From Turbatrix aceti (taxonomy: Eukaryota; Nematoda; Chromadorea; Rhabditida; Panagrolaimidae): a stretch of DNA of 64,000 nucleotides. This document shows, in pieces, positions 48,001 to 59,928 of this stretch. Both the position numbers and the translations under genes were made by a program. How positions within the stretch are numbered: position 1 is the first letter of the stretch; each line of letters begins with the position of its first letter. Location: assembly GCA_963969345.1 (NCBI GenBank), contig OZ017770.1:6767246-6831245 (forward strand). The letters are read 5' to 3'. The notes under the pieces are model-generated. The model searched no databases. It worked only from the letters and a program-made list of their open reading frames with translations, and was not told the DNA's origin.

Positions 48001-51000
48001 TCTTTGTGGTAGTCGTAGTGTTTCATAGTGTGCTCGCCTCCCTTTCACTTCCCTACGATGCTTTTTTGCAGCTATTGTGACGGTAAACACGGAAAAAGAA
48101 GTGCACGTCTTCACCTCTAACGGCGAAAACACAAGAATTGTCATTAAAAGTCCCTCCGGACAAGTTATCGAAGCTTTCATTGAATCCACCGCCAACGGCT
48201 TTAGCTTCAAGTTTACACCCTCCGAGATCGGTGACTACACAATCGACGTCACCTATGAAGACATTCCCATTGCTGAGTCCCCCTTTTTTCTCCACGCTGT
48301 CCCTCCTGTCGCGGACGGCAATCAGGCCGAATCCGAATACTTTGCTTCCAACTCTGGGCCCCCAAATGCTGACATGGTTAGGGTAAACGGGCCCGGTCTG
48401 GGACCTGTTGTTTCCACTAGCAAATCCACCTCCCTCCTGATTGATGCCACAAAAGCAGGATTCGGAAACATTGACGTCTTTGTTGATGGACCCACCCGAA
48501 CGCCGATTCACTGCATAGACAATGAGGACGGTACGTGCTCCATGCACTACGTCCCTTGCATCAGTGGAATTTACTGGATTCGGGTTCTTTTTGACGATCG
48601 CAATGTGCCTGGCAGCCCTTTTCAAGTCTTTGCCGCTCCCCCTGATGAAGATCTGAGCTTACAAAAATCCTTTCCATCAGTACGAGGATCTGTATTGTAC
48701 GAAGGAAATCAGTTGTCATAGATCTGCCTTATTTCACGACGGGATACTTTGTTGTAAAATTTGTTGAACAATGCAGCAATGAATGCGTTTTACCTTGTCT
48801 TTTGCAGAGAAAACAGATGCGAGCAAATGTATCGCTACTGGGGATGGTTTGGTGGCCGCCATCTTGGGTGAGAGGGCCAATTTTAAAATTGACACTTCAA
48901 AGGCCGGTGTCGGCAATCTGATAATCACAATCGAAGGCCCCACGGAAGTGGACACTTTCTTAGATGAGACAAAAACAAGCGCCCAAGGCGGATTCATCAC
49001 CTACGTGCCTGGAGACTATCATCTATCTATTCAGTATGGACCGGACGATAAAAAATCTGCTCACATTCCAGGTTTTAACAGAGTTTTGTTTTTTCATGGG
49101 GAAAAACGTATTATTTCAGGTTCCCCATTCAAGATTACGGCAGATTACCCTGTGGATTTGAAAGCTATTGCCATCCGTAATGACACTGGTGACGAAATCC
49201 AAAATGTAGCCAAGGGAGTCGAATACTCTTTCATCGTCGATGCCACAAAGTGCGCAAAAGGAGAAATCTCACCCAACACTTCGGCACTTCGCAGCACTGA
49301 TATCGTAAAGATATCTGAGATTGAGCCACGTCTTTGGAAAGTTGGATACACCCTCAACGATCCTGCAAACCGAATCGTGCCCATTGACCTGTTGTACGAC
49401 GGAAAACCTTTGCCAACCGGGCGGATGGTTAAAGTCGTGAACTACCTACCTGAAAATCTCGTCGTACAAGAAATAACTCGGGAAAGCGATGCATCGCTTG
49501 AAACGCAAATCACAATTGAGACACGTAAGGTGGGCAAAATCGACAACCTCACAGCGGTTGTAAAAAATGTTTACAACGGCGAACAAGAGTCTGCAAAGGT
49601 ACGCGAAACTCAGCCAGGAATATACTCAGTTGTAACCGAACCAAAGATGCCTGGCTTGTACGAAGTGACTTTCTTTGCTGACGGACATCCTCTTCATACT
49701 GCGCCGATAACTTTTACCGCAGTGTGCAAGGGTGACGCCAAGAATTGCGACATTTTGAGTACGTCTTTAATTTTTTTGGCAATGTGTATTTCAGGTGTTC
49801 GATTTCAGGTGTTCCTCATGAATACGTGGTCAACAATCCCAACAACGTGCTGGTTGCTCATTCTGGGGAAAACAATGTGTTCAATGTTATTGATAAGTTG
49901 GGCAACAACGATCTGGATGTCAACGTATTTTCCACTAATGCCAAAGAAATTCTTCCGAGGTAAGTAAAAGCTTGTTCTCAGACAATCTTCCATCATCATA
50001 AAATTCAGTGCGTCGCAGGAAAAGCTCGCAATTGTCCAATACATTCCTCTGCGCGAAGGCCGGTACGAAACAAGCCTTCATATCAACTGTCAGCCAATCA
50101 AAGACGGCAACATAACCTTTGACGCACAAACCCATTCAAACAACGGTGTCGGCGAACTTTCGGAATTTGTCTTAGAATGGGACCCGTCATACAACGACAA
50201 AGAGCTCAACGCCTTCGTTTTGGATCCGGATAACCAAATTCATCAAGTTGCAGCTACTTTGTACGAAGAAAACAAGCTCGTCGTCAGCTCACCTGTTTCC
50301 AAAAACGGGCGTTATGTAGCATTTTGTTTTGTCGGCGACGTTGTGAAGCCTATCACCATTTTTGAGAAAACTCCAAAACCGGCTTCAACTCCAGAATCCA
50401 TCATTCGCGTGGACCAACACAACACGACAGAATCCGTTGATTTTGCCGAATCGATTCATTCGAAAAAAGAAAATGAAAAGAAACCTTGGGCTTATGGACC
50501 GGGACTTCAGTACGCTTATGTTGGGCAGGAAGCGGAATTCCACGTAGTTTGCCCCAAGAGAGGACAAGTTAGGGTTCATGTCACCGGTCCAAAAGACGTT
50601 TTGCTTAAAATGAAGCAAAAAGAGGTAGGCGCACTGTTTCAAAAACAAAAAAAAACACAAGTTGTGTGCATATTTGCAGGAAAACAGCTGCTTAGTCAAA
50701 TGGATTCCAAAAGAACCCGGAACGTACGACGTCAAAATTTTTGTTGACAGTGACGAAACCGTTGTCGACGGCTCACCCTTTCAAGTGGTGGTCCTGCCAG
50801 ATCAGATTCGACGGGTTTCCTTAGTTGAACCCCCCGAAGTACCCTTCAACTGTGGAAAGAATGTTGATGTCGAACAGATTTCGGTAATGGTAAAGGATCC
50901 GGAAGGCATCGTCACGTGTTGCCGTGTGCGTAACTTGGACGACAAAACGATAGGTATGTTTTAGTAAGCTTCCATCGGACATTTTTTATGATAACTTTTT

Positions 51001-52852
51001 TTTAGGAATTTCGTTCAAGCCAACAAAAGTTGGAAAGTACAACTTTACGATTCTCGAAAAAGGACACGAACTGCCCAGGTCGCCGATCACGCTTCAAATT
51101 GGCAAAGCCGATTTACCGAACGAAAAGAAAGTCTTTGTATACGGTCAAGGCATCAAGGAAGCCTACTCCGACAACGAAAATTTCTTTATAATCGACTACA
51201 CCGCTGCGGGCTACGGCGGTGTATCCGTATTCATCGACGGACCAAGCGATGCGCCGGTTGCGTTCCAGAGAATTGAAGCCCGTGTCATAAAAGTTCAATA
51301 CACTCCTCAAAAGACTGGTAATTATACCATCACAGTTGGCTTTAACGAAAAGACAATCCCAGGTGAGTCATCTTTGTTTACATATTTTTTTAAAATTGGC
51401 TTTTGCTGTTTCAGACGGCGTGTTCAACATCAAGTGCAAAAAGTCCTCAGAACGCAGGAAAACTCGCACTATTGTTCACACCGACATTGCCAGCCACGAT
51501 CTGCCATGTGCGCCCAATGAAATGAAGTTTTACATTCCAAACACAAAAACAGACCTGCTTCAAGCAACTATCATATCACCCTCGGGACAGGAGCACATTG
51601 TTCCCCTTATCTACAGAGGCAATGACAGCTACTCTCTTGTATTTGATCCCAATGAATCCGGATCCACAACCGTGCATTTGACCGAAAACGGCGAAGATGT
51701 CAGCGATTCTCCATTTTACATCAACGCAAATCCAGAAACCGCAAAGGACGCCAACACCGTACGCATCGTTGGCAACGGACTTCAGTTCGCACAGGTCAAC
51801 GTGCCTCAGAAATTCATGATCTACAGCACCACTGATGAAACTGACGTCGTGAATGTGGTCATCGACGGACCAGACAAGCCTCAGACCAAGCTGAAAGACA
51901 TGCGGGATGGGTCTGTTTATTGCGAGTACACGCTGGCTCAACCGGGTCACTACTTTATCTCCATTTTCTTCAACGGAAAGCCCGTTCGTCCCCTGCCATA
52001 CTGCGTTTACGCTCACCCCTCCAAGCCTGAGAAAAAGAAACGTATCATTAAAGAGCTCGGTCGCATAAGGCGCGAGGGCTCTAAAGTCCAGACTTCGGAT
52101 GTCGCTGAAATCACCGGTGCCGGTCTGAAGGCAGCAGTTACCGGTGAGCCTGCTTTCTTTGACATCATTCCAAAGGACAAATCGGATTTAAAATATACGG
52201 TTGAGTTCTTTGGTTCTTCGAAGGTGCAAATCAAAAACAAAAAAAGTGAAGACAAAATCATGTGCCAATACACGGCCTTCAAGCCCGGCACATACACGCT
52301 TAACATCAAACACAGAGGTAGGAGTACCAATGTAAAGTATTATACAATGCAAGTGATTTTTTAGGCGTTCCTGTCGCGAATGCGCCATACACAATAAACG
52401 TTGAAGGACGCGAAATCATCAGATCTGAAGGCTATGATTCATCGCAAATTCAAACACGTGAAAAAAATACAGTCACTCAAAAACCCGAAACAAAAGAACA
52501 CTCATTAAAATACGCCGAAAATGAAATCTCGATTCCAGTCGAGTCACCGCCACCTTTGGCACCGCCAGTCAAGGGCCAAATTTACATTGACGGCGAAGGC
52601 ATCAAGCAATTTGTGCCCGGCAAGCCAAGCATGTTCCGCATTTACAACGTTGGCAATGTTACTCTTTTCTTCGGTGTCATCACCGAAAGCGGCCCCTGCC
52701 AGCAGTGCTCTCTGAACAACTGTGGTGACGGTAGCTTTTTGGTTACATATGTCATTAATGAACGAACTCCGGGATATATCTACATACGCTACGGTGACAA
52801 GGATCTGCCCGGATCTCCCTTTGTAACTTTTCCTTCGGCCGGCAAATCTTAA
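45008..52852 (+). CDS. fln: filamin, divergent (FLN-2-like)
   Basis: The N-terminus MVDSDDDKATEEPTTLPLWQ leads into two calponin-homology domains forming an actin-binding head: CH1 with LPLWQEIQKRTFTNWVN and MSDGLQLINLIEVL; CH2 with KARLLQWIRNKLP and DWNDGFALAALVEGCVD, ending DEISVMAYLTNFP. About 18 filamin-type Ig repeats follow, recognisable by closing motifs such as GSPF, DSPF, ESPF and APYTI. A Lys/Glu/Pro-rich hinge (about 52405-52560) precedes a final repeat, the position of the dimerisation domain. Several repeats are divergent, with weak SPF boxes, as in the nematode FLN-2 type rather than FLN-1. It would cross-link F-actin and link it to membrane proteins. Stop TAA at 52850-52852 and AATAAA at about 52935. 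Roughly 20 exons; not every intron edge was fixed. Confidence 0.92.
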
Positions 52853-53315
52853 TCAAGCTTTCGCCCATGCCCCTATTGTATTGTACTATTTTATTTGTAT
52901 GAACTGAGTCGTAAATTAATGCATGTTATCAAAGAATAAACTGCTTTAAGCGTGTTTTCGTCAAAAATCTTGTTGTTCATAACCTGCCGTAATAAATGTC
53001 CCCGAAGCCCTCGCCAATTAAGGCTAACGTTTTTTACCATGACTGTGCGTGTTTATCGCGCGGGGCAAATGGCGCGTCTGCAAAAAGTCATTACTAGGCC
53101 CCAATCTCGAGGCCAAGCCCAGCATTCTATCAGTAAAACCGCAAGACGCAAACCCCTTATTTACGGCCCCGACAAATCTCAGGGGACGCTTCGCTAGGTT
53201 CCGCCCATCATGCCTTCAGGCAAGAGGATTGATTACAGCACCCTATGTCACTTCAAGCGGCAAACAACGTACCTTACACTTCGTTTGACAAGAAGTTAAC
53301 CGCGTGAAAGTTAAC

Positions 53316-53807
53316 ATGGCCACCAACAGTGCAATCATCGAAGAACATCTCAATGCTTCCGAGCAATGGATTGAATTTGCGTTGCCTCCGGAGCAGTATC
53401 TTGCTTACCTTTGTCTTCGCAACATCCAGCTCTTCAAGGTAAGGATGAAATTCTGTTCTGGATGTTTAATTAAAAAGTTTTAGCAATTTGAATCCGCTCA
53501 AATCGTCGATCTTGCTTTCAAGCTGCACTACCACGTTTATCACGCAGGGAACGATGTTCTCTGGACCGAGAAACCTGAAAACAAGCTCTTCATTGTCAAA
53601 TCTGGCATGCTAGAAGTTGACACAAAAGATGGAAAAAACTACATCTACCGCGCAGGGTCTGTTTTCGGAAATCTCAGCAAGGAAATCAAAAAAGCGCTTT
53701 CATTCGACTCAATCGAGCCAAAAAGCGTCCAAACGCTGTCAGTTGCCGAGACTTACGTCCTCAACGAGTCGGACCTGACCCGCATCGTTTGCATTACTCC
53801 GCCATGA
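53316..53807 (+). CDS. single-domain cyclic-nucleotide-binding-fold protein
   Basis: Two exons (53316-53438, 53484-53807) give 148 residues. The middle and end have the CAP-ED beta-roll pattern: PENKLFIVKSGMLEVDTKDG, then IYRAGSVFGNLS, then a short segment and LSVAETYVLNESDLTRI. The phosphate-binding cassette is degenerate. Where FGE-L-A with a later Arg is expected, this has FGNLSKEIKKAL and no Arg before the SV strand, so binding of cAMP or cGMP is doubtful. There is no kinase, channel or membrane segment. It lies about 460 bp downstream of filamin on the same strand. The fold assignment is by pattern only; the function is unknown. Confidence 0.7.
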
Positions 53808-53945
53808 CTTCTTTCCACCCAATTGAGCAAAACGTATTACCCTGTTTACTTTTGTCACATCATTGATGTTGTATTCATACAGATAACAGCCCGAGTATTT
53901 CATAGATTCGGAATGGAAATGGTTAACAATTGACAGAAAGTGAGG

Positions 53946-56515
53946 TTAGTACCGAGAGCCACGGGGATGACGCCTGATCGGGAGCACAACCTGTGTGCCG
54001 GTATCACCCTCAACTGGCAGAGGCAGTTCACCCACGAGAGCGTGGATTTCGCGTCGAAAATCGGGACGGGGTTCCCGACGGACCAGTGGGAGGAGATCAG
54101 GGTCGATGACGGGTGAAAGCTGGCGGTAAGGTGGGATCTGAAAAACACTTTTATGGCTAAAAAAATTAATAAACTCACGTTGGAATGCGGGTCAGGAGCA
54201 AACGCCCGGGTCGATCGTTGGTCCATCCAGCGTTTGTAGTCAGTAGCCAGGCCCTCAGGATCACCGACCAGAGGACGAATGAAGTGGAGAACAACGCGGT
54301 GAATGTAGATATACTGCATGGGTGTTTCCACGGCAAAAGCTCTCATCGAACGCAGGATATGGACGGCCCGCTGCGCTGGGAACTAAAAAACCAGCAAGTT
54401 AAGCCATTTGCCAAAGAACGACTTGCCTTGAACGACGGTCCTCGCAACAAATTGCAAATCGTCAATTCGATAGCAATGAGAGCAGCCGCGCGACTGATTC
54501 CGAGGTGATCGTGGACAACGGTCGGTGCGCTGCAGTTACGGGACAACTGCAGGAGACGAAGAGGCGATTGCAGGTTGCTCGAGTTGTTCATGTTTCCCTG
54601 CCAGTGCTCCAACACCAGGCGCTTTACCCCGGGTTCGGTGATGCTGATCGTGGTGATCCGGAAGAGCGGATCGCGGAAGTCATCGATGTGCTCGTTTTTG
54701 ATGACTAATCGGTTCACTCTCATGAATTCACCGACTTTGCCCGGCCAATACTGGCAGCAACGCTTGCGATCCTTGCGGGAAATGAGCATAAAGATGTACC
54801 GCACTTCTTCCTGCAGGATCATGCGCCAAAAGTCGGAAATTGTCTTATCCATGGGTGCCTGCGTCAGAATAAAGTCGTTGAAAAGCATCGGAGACCGAAT
54901 GTAGTTGGCATGAATGAAGTTGATCGTTTCCGAGCCGATGGGTTTCAGGATAACGCGCGTATCGTCGCGGCATCTGACTCCTGGAACGAAAATTTGGACT
55001 GCTGAACAAATAAGAGTTAAAAAAAACATACGAGCATTACGGCAGTGCTCAGAGTACTTCTCAGATGACTCAGAAGTGAATGGGATGTGGTTGACTTGGT
55101 TGTCGATGATCTCAAAACGGCGCTCCATGCCTCCGACAATTGAGTGCGTGAACACCTGTTTGCGAGCAGGTCCAAAGATCCGCTTGCCCAGGTAGATGTT
55201 ATTGTAATCTGGAAAAAATAACACAAGAAGTCACAAAATACAGATTTCAATAAAAACGTACATTGTCCATGAACACGAACACTATCCTTATCCATGCTGA
55301 TCCGACGGATGAAGAGAGTGAATCGCTGCATCACAAGATGACCATCGTATCCGCGATTGAAGAAATCAAGCAAACGGCGGCTCGTCAGAGTCCCTAAAAC
55401 AAAAAACATAAAGCGATGCCATGAATGAACGAAAAACTACCAGGTTCATGTTCGAGCATGAGAGAAGACGGTTCGTTCTTGCGAAGCAGCCGGCTGAACA
55501 ACACAAACTCTCGGGCCTCTTCGAGAGAAACTTTCTTATCGGTAAAAAAATGGGATTTTAAGCCAACTTTATCGCAGACGTTCTTCAACGGGATAACCCA
55601 TCCCTGGCGATTGGCATAGTTTCGCAAGCTCGAGCGATCGGTGTATCGAGTTGGCCAGGAGGAATCGAAAAGTGGATCGTAAAGAAGATGCTGCGCAAGC
55701 AGGTCGTTTTCAAAGCTAGCAGTTTGAAGCTTACGAATAGCATCGGCGTCTAAAAAAATGTAAGAAATAATCAAAAATATTGAATAAAAAATTAAACTGA
55801 CCGTATTTGAAAACAGAATTCGAGTCGTCGGTCGCATTGCGCTTTTTTTCATCAATGCTGTCGACGACATACAGCGAAAAGGGACCCGGAGATTCAGACG
55901 GGGCTTCACCATTTGGTTCAGTCAAGTTCGAAGTGTCATGTTCGATGAGATTCTCAAGCTCGTTGTCTCTTTCAGCAAGGTTGCGGGCGTTGAAGAAATT
56001 GAAACGTGTAGCCCTGTAATCATCAAAGCGCTGACGATTTGTTTCGACGGTCGACACCATGTTGTAGTTGCTTTGATTCGCTTCGTTCCTCATCAACGTA
56101 CGGAGTCGGCCAAAAAACCCCTTCTTTGCGTACTCCGAGTACTCGCCACGGACAACTTCTCTGAAAGCAAACAAAAAATTTGGAAAACAATAATTATAGA
56201 AAAATTACCGTTGCTCATTGGTGCCCAGGAAATTGTTGATGTAAACCTTGGCAAACTTGAGAGGCTCGGGAAGAATAATTTTCTTGTCTTTCTTTCGAGG
56301 ATAGTCGAAAACGTCGTTGACAGAATCGGAAGACGACACCCTGGCTCCATAATTGGTGGCGAGAGGGATGAACGTGTTGTATTTGTTGCCGTCATCGACA
56401 GAACGGCGGCGATTTGCACGGTACCAAAATTAAATGAAATCATAAAATCTGGTAAACAACAGATAAAACTTACGGCATGAATCTGCTTTCGACGAATCTC
56501 TGATCGATTTCGCAT
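53946..56515 (-). CDS. protein tyrosine phosphatase-like protein, catalytically inactive
   Basis: From MRNRSEIRRKQIHA (56474-56515), minus-strand exons carry a nematode-style N-terminal region, then a PTP domain: NFIHANYIRSPMLFNDFILT, TQAPMDKTISDFWRMI and WPGKVGEFMRVNRLVI. The signature loop reads VVHDHLGISRAAAL, so the nucleophilic Cys of HC-x5-R is Asp. The WPD loop reads HWQGN, so the general acid is also gone. This is a pseudophosphatase, probably a binding module for phosphotyrosine or other partners. Residues after the signature (TICNLLRG, ILRSMRAFAVETPMQYIYIH) match the PTP C-terminal helices. The first intron (56473 down to about 56424) would end in GG instead of AG for the frame to hold. 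The stop is at 53946-53948. Confidence 0.85.
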
Positions 56516-56967
56516 GGTGATAGAAAAAAACGAGCGAACGCTGCACTCGGCAAATCGACGGACAGCAAAAACCGACGAGAAGGAGAAACGTTAGGCATCG
56601 ATTGGAAAGTTTATCAGGCAAAATAAAGATGGGGAGAGCACTTGTATCAGACTCAACCTTTTTTGTGGCAAAAAATTACAAAAATTTTTGGCATGCATCA
56701 ATCATGATGACCTTTTTTTCTTTGTCAGTGATCTCTTTCCCCTCGTAGGAATTCTGGCAATGTAGAGCAAAAAAAATCATAATCACGTTTTTTAAAAGCA
56801 AACTGAAATAAAAAACAACTAACAAAATGGCAAATTGTTCAAAATTTCCGCTGTCGCCGACAAAGCTTGGCAAAGTGTGCGCATTTTGCGCAACATTTTC
56901 ATTTTTTTCATTTTTTTTTCTAGTTTAATCTCTGTCATTTGCTGCTCGTCATCGGCTTACATTGTCG
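56516..56967. other. divergent intergenic region, PTP (-) and metaxin-2 (+)
   Basis: About 450 bp between starts, T/A-rich. A T-rich acceptor ending TTTCTAG at 56923 lies 44 nt before the metaxin ATG and may be a trans-splice site. Nothing else is supported. Confidence 0.4.
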
Positions 56968-57816
56968 ATGACAGCTAACTACTTTTTGCGTGACCGTGTT
57001 GCTGAAATGTTGGTCAAAGCGGATGGCGAGTGGAAGGATGTCTACCTTATCTCAACGATGGAGCGTAAGATGTTGCAATATCGGATTTTTTATAACTTTT
57101 TTTTACTTGCAGAGGGACAAAGCTTGCTCTACGAATACGCCGAGCAGCTGGCTGTTCGTGCGCTCCTGAAGTTGGTCGATTTGCCTGTCATCTGCCAGCG
57201 ACGTCCGAATGCTGTCCAGATGTCTCCCAACGGCCGTGTTCCATTTCTCCGTCTCGACGAAGTGCTCATCTCTGACTTCACCCGTATCGTCGAGTTTGTC
57301 GAACTCAAAGGCGTCAAACTTGCCACGACGCGAACAGCTGCTGAGAACACTGATATCAACGCTCTCGTATCGCTGGTTGACAATGATTTGCGCCTCGCTG
57401 AGATGCACGTCGTCTGGCTCGACGAGGATACGTTCCAGAAGGTCACGAAGCCGCGTACGGCTTGTGTCCACTGTTTCCCTGCCAACCATATCGTTCCGCG
57501 GCTCCTCCGACGACAGGCTATTGCCGATCTGAGTGCCGCAAACTTCCAGCGCTACACTGTCGATGAGGTGGTCAAGGTTGCGGATCGCGTTTTCCAGGTG
57601 CTCTCGCACAAACTCGGAAGCAAGAACTACATCGTCGGCGAGCAGGCCAGCGAACTCGACGCCCTCGCCTTTGGCCACATCTATACCATTCTCACCACGG
57701 AGCTGCCCAACGCCCGTCTTGCCACAGCTCTCAAAAAGTACGCAAATCTCGTCGACTTTTGCACCCGCATGGAGAAGGAACTGTTTGTCGAGCACAACGA
57801 TGCTTCTTCCGATTAG
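56968..57816 (+). CDS. mtx-2: metaxin-2, mitochondrial outer-membrane import protein
   Basis: Exons 56968-57064 and 57113-57816 give 266 residues; human MTX2 has 263. Frame is kept across the intron (STME/QGQSLLYEYAEQ). Family landmarks: LAVRALLKLVDLPVICQRRP, MSPNGRVPFLRLDE, the GST-C-like helical region, and the strongly conserved ELDALAFGHIYTILTTELPN followed by YANLVDFCTRMEKELF. There is no transmembrane segment, as expected for MTX2, which is held at the outer mitochondrial membrane by metaxin-1 and works with SAM50 in beta-barrel protein insertion and contact sites. The ORF could start at an upstream ATG at 56962 (MSMTANYF), but ATG 56968 is equally possible. AATAAA at 57834-57839. Confidence 0.95.
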   Translation: MTANYFLRDRVAEMLVKADGEWKDVYLISTMERKMLQYRIFYNFFLLAEGQSLLYEYAEQLAVRALLKLVDLPVICQRRPNAVQMSPNGRVPFLRLDEVLISDFTRIVEFVELKGVKLATTRTAAENTDINALVSLVDNDLRLAEMHVVWLDEDTFQKVTKPRTACVHCFPANHIVPRLLRRQAIADLSAANFQRYTVDEVVKVADRVFQVLSHKLGSKNYIVGEQASELDALAFGHIYTILTTELPNARLATALKKYANLVDFCTRMEKELFVEHNDASSD

Positions 57817-57918
57817 TTACGTTTTCCCAGGTAAATAAAAGCTTTTCAATGTGTTCATCTAGTTTATTAACGTTGCATACACTTGGTGCATAAGACGCGC
57901 AGTAGTGAGGAACTCACA

Positions 57919-59928
57919 TTAGTCTGCGGGTTTCCAAACGGGAACGTCAGTGGGAGGGAGAGGAGTCTTGCCAGCGATGATGTCAGCTGCTTTCTCGGCC
58001 ATCATGATCACCGGCGCGTTGAGATTTCCGCTCACGAGGGAAGGCATGACGCTGGCATCGACGATCTTGAGACCCTCGAGGCCGTGGACACCCATCGTTT
58101 CGCCGTCGACGACTGCCATGTTATCCTTGCTGGATCCCATCTTGCAGGTGCACGACGGGTGGTACGCCGAAGCCGTCTTTTGACGAATGAACTCGTCGAT
58201 CTATAAAACTGGGTTTTTAAAAGACCTAGGTTGGTAGATAACTTACCTGATCGTTAGTCTTGCAGTCCTCTCCCGGAGCGATTTCACCCGCGCGGTACGG
58301 ATCAAAGGCAGGTTGAGCAAAAATCTCGCGAGAAATTTCAATGCAGCGCCGGAATTCGGTCCAGTCGTCTTCGTGACCCATGTAATTGGGGTCAATGAGG
58401 GGATGACGGCGAGGATCATTGCTCTGGAGCCGGAGCGTGCCCTGGGATTTGGTCCTCATCGGACCGACGTGGACCTGGAACGCGTGACAGGTGGCAGCCT
58501 TGCGGCCATCATCGTGGACAGTGGATGGAAGAAAGTGAAACTGAATGTCCGGATGCGGGACGCTGGGGCTCGATCGAGCGAATCCGCCGGATTCGAGATG
58601 CGACGACGCGCCCAAACCAGTCTGGAAAAGGAACCACTCCAGCCCGATCTTGATCATGTTGTGCGGGAACTTCCACGAACTGTGGTTGTACAGCGTGATA
58701 GGCTGCTTGCACTTTTGCTGAACGTAGATTTCCAGGTGGTCTTGCAGGTTGCTGCCGACTCCTGGCATGTCCTGAACGACCGGGATTTCATGGGCTTTCA
58801 GGTGTTCGCCCGGACCGACGCCACTCAGCATGAGGAGTTGAGGCGAGTTGATCGCACCGCCGCAAAGAACGACGCTGTCCTCGCAGTACAACTTCTCGCG
58901 GCTAAACGAATCGACTTTAACGGTACCGGGAGTGCTCGTTTGACGGATATATTCGATACCGATAGCCTTGTTGCGGTCGAAGAGAACCTTGGTGCACGTT
59001 ATGCCTTCTGAGACGTGGAGGTTGGGTCGGTCCAGTGCCTAAACTACGGCGCATAATTCATCCGTTTCATAAAACCAACAACTTACAGGATGGAGGTACG
59101 CGCGAGATGTACTGCACCGGATACCTTTTTTGATGGTCATGTCCATTGGGCCGAGGCCCTCCTGGCGATAGCCATTCATGTCAGCGGTGTAACCGATGCC
59201 GTGCTGCGGACCGGCTTCGATGAAGGCTTTGTGCAGAGGATGATCGCATTTGGCCTGCATGACAGCGAGCGGTCCTGCATTGCCTCGATAGGGATCCGAC
59301 GGACCGGTGGCGAGTTCGTGGGTCTGAGATTTCTTGAAGTAAGGCAGACAGTGTCGATACGACCAATTCTTGGCGCCTTCCGCTTCCCATCGGTCGTAAT
59401 CGCCGGGATGTCCTCTGACGTAGACCATGGCGTTGAGAGCGGAGGAACCGCCCCAGACCCTGCCTCTGGGCCAGTAGAGCACCCGATCACCGATGTGTTT
59501 CTGAGCCATGGTGTGGTAATACCTGCAAAATGTGTTTAAACCTTGATTTGCACGCAAAAATGTCAGCCTACCAGTTGTATTTGTCATTGCACAAGTTGTA
59601 CATCAAGGCAGCCGGCATGTGGATTTTCCAATTCCACCAGTGATCCTTGGGTCCTGCTTCGATCAAGACAACTCGAAAGTTGGGATTCTCGCTGAGGCGG
59701 GCGGCCTAAAAAATACATCTTTAACCTGCAAGGGTTTATAAAACCCACCATAACACATCCCGCAGATCCGCCACCGACGACGATATGAGTAGGCTTGACA
59801 TCTTTGGGAAGATCAGGAGTGAAGAAGCCGGGCTTAGTGGTGGACTGATTCGTTGAACCGACTTGAATTCGATCTCGAGCAATCACAGATGTCGTGAAAA
59901 GGCGAGAGGAAGCCTTTAGACGCAGCAT
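57919..59928 (-). CDS. chdh: choline dehydrogenase, mitochondrial (GMC oxidoreductase)
   Basis: From ATG 59928 a basic, Ser-rich presequence ([20 protein letters not shown]) precedes the FAD dinucleotide-binding motif [20 protein letters not shown]. Then come the GMC signatures [21 protein letters not shown] and [20 protein letters not shown] (each spanning conserved Gly/Ser), and the C-terminal catalytic segment [14 protein letters not shown], with the active-site His, and [19 protein letters not shown]. The layout and length (about 590 residues) match choline dehydrogenase, which oxidises choline to betaine aldehyde at the inner mitochondrial membrane. It contains no obvious defect. An acceptor (ATTTACAG) lies 15 nt before the ATG. 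A minus-strand AATAAA at 57863-57868 faces the metaxin-2 polyA signal. Confidence 0.94.

Noticed and set aside
53041..53197. 52-codon basic plus frame upstream of the cyclic-nucleotide-fold gene
   Set aside because: No splice signals or family match; it lies in the filamin 3' flank.
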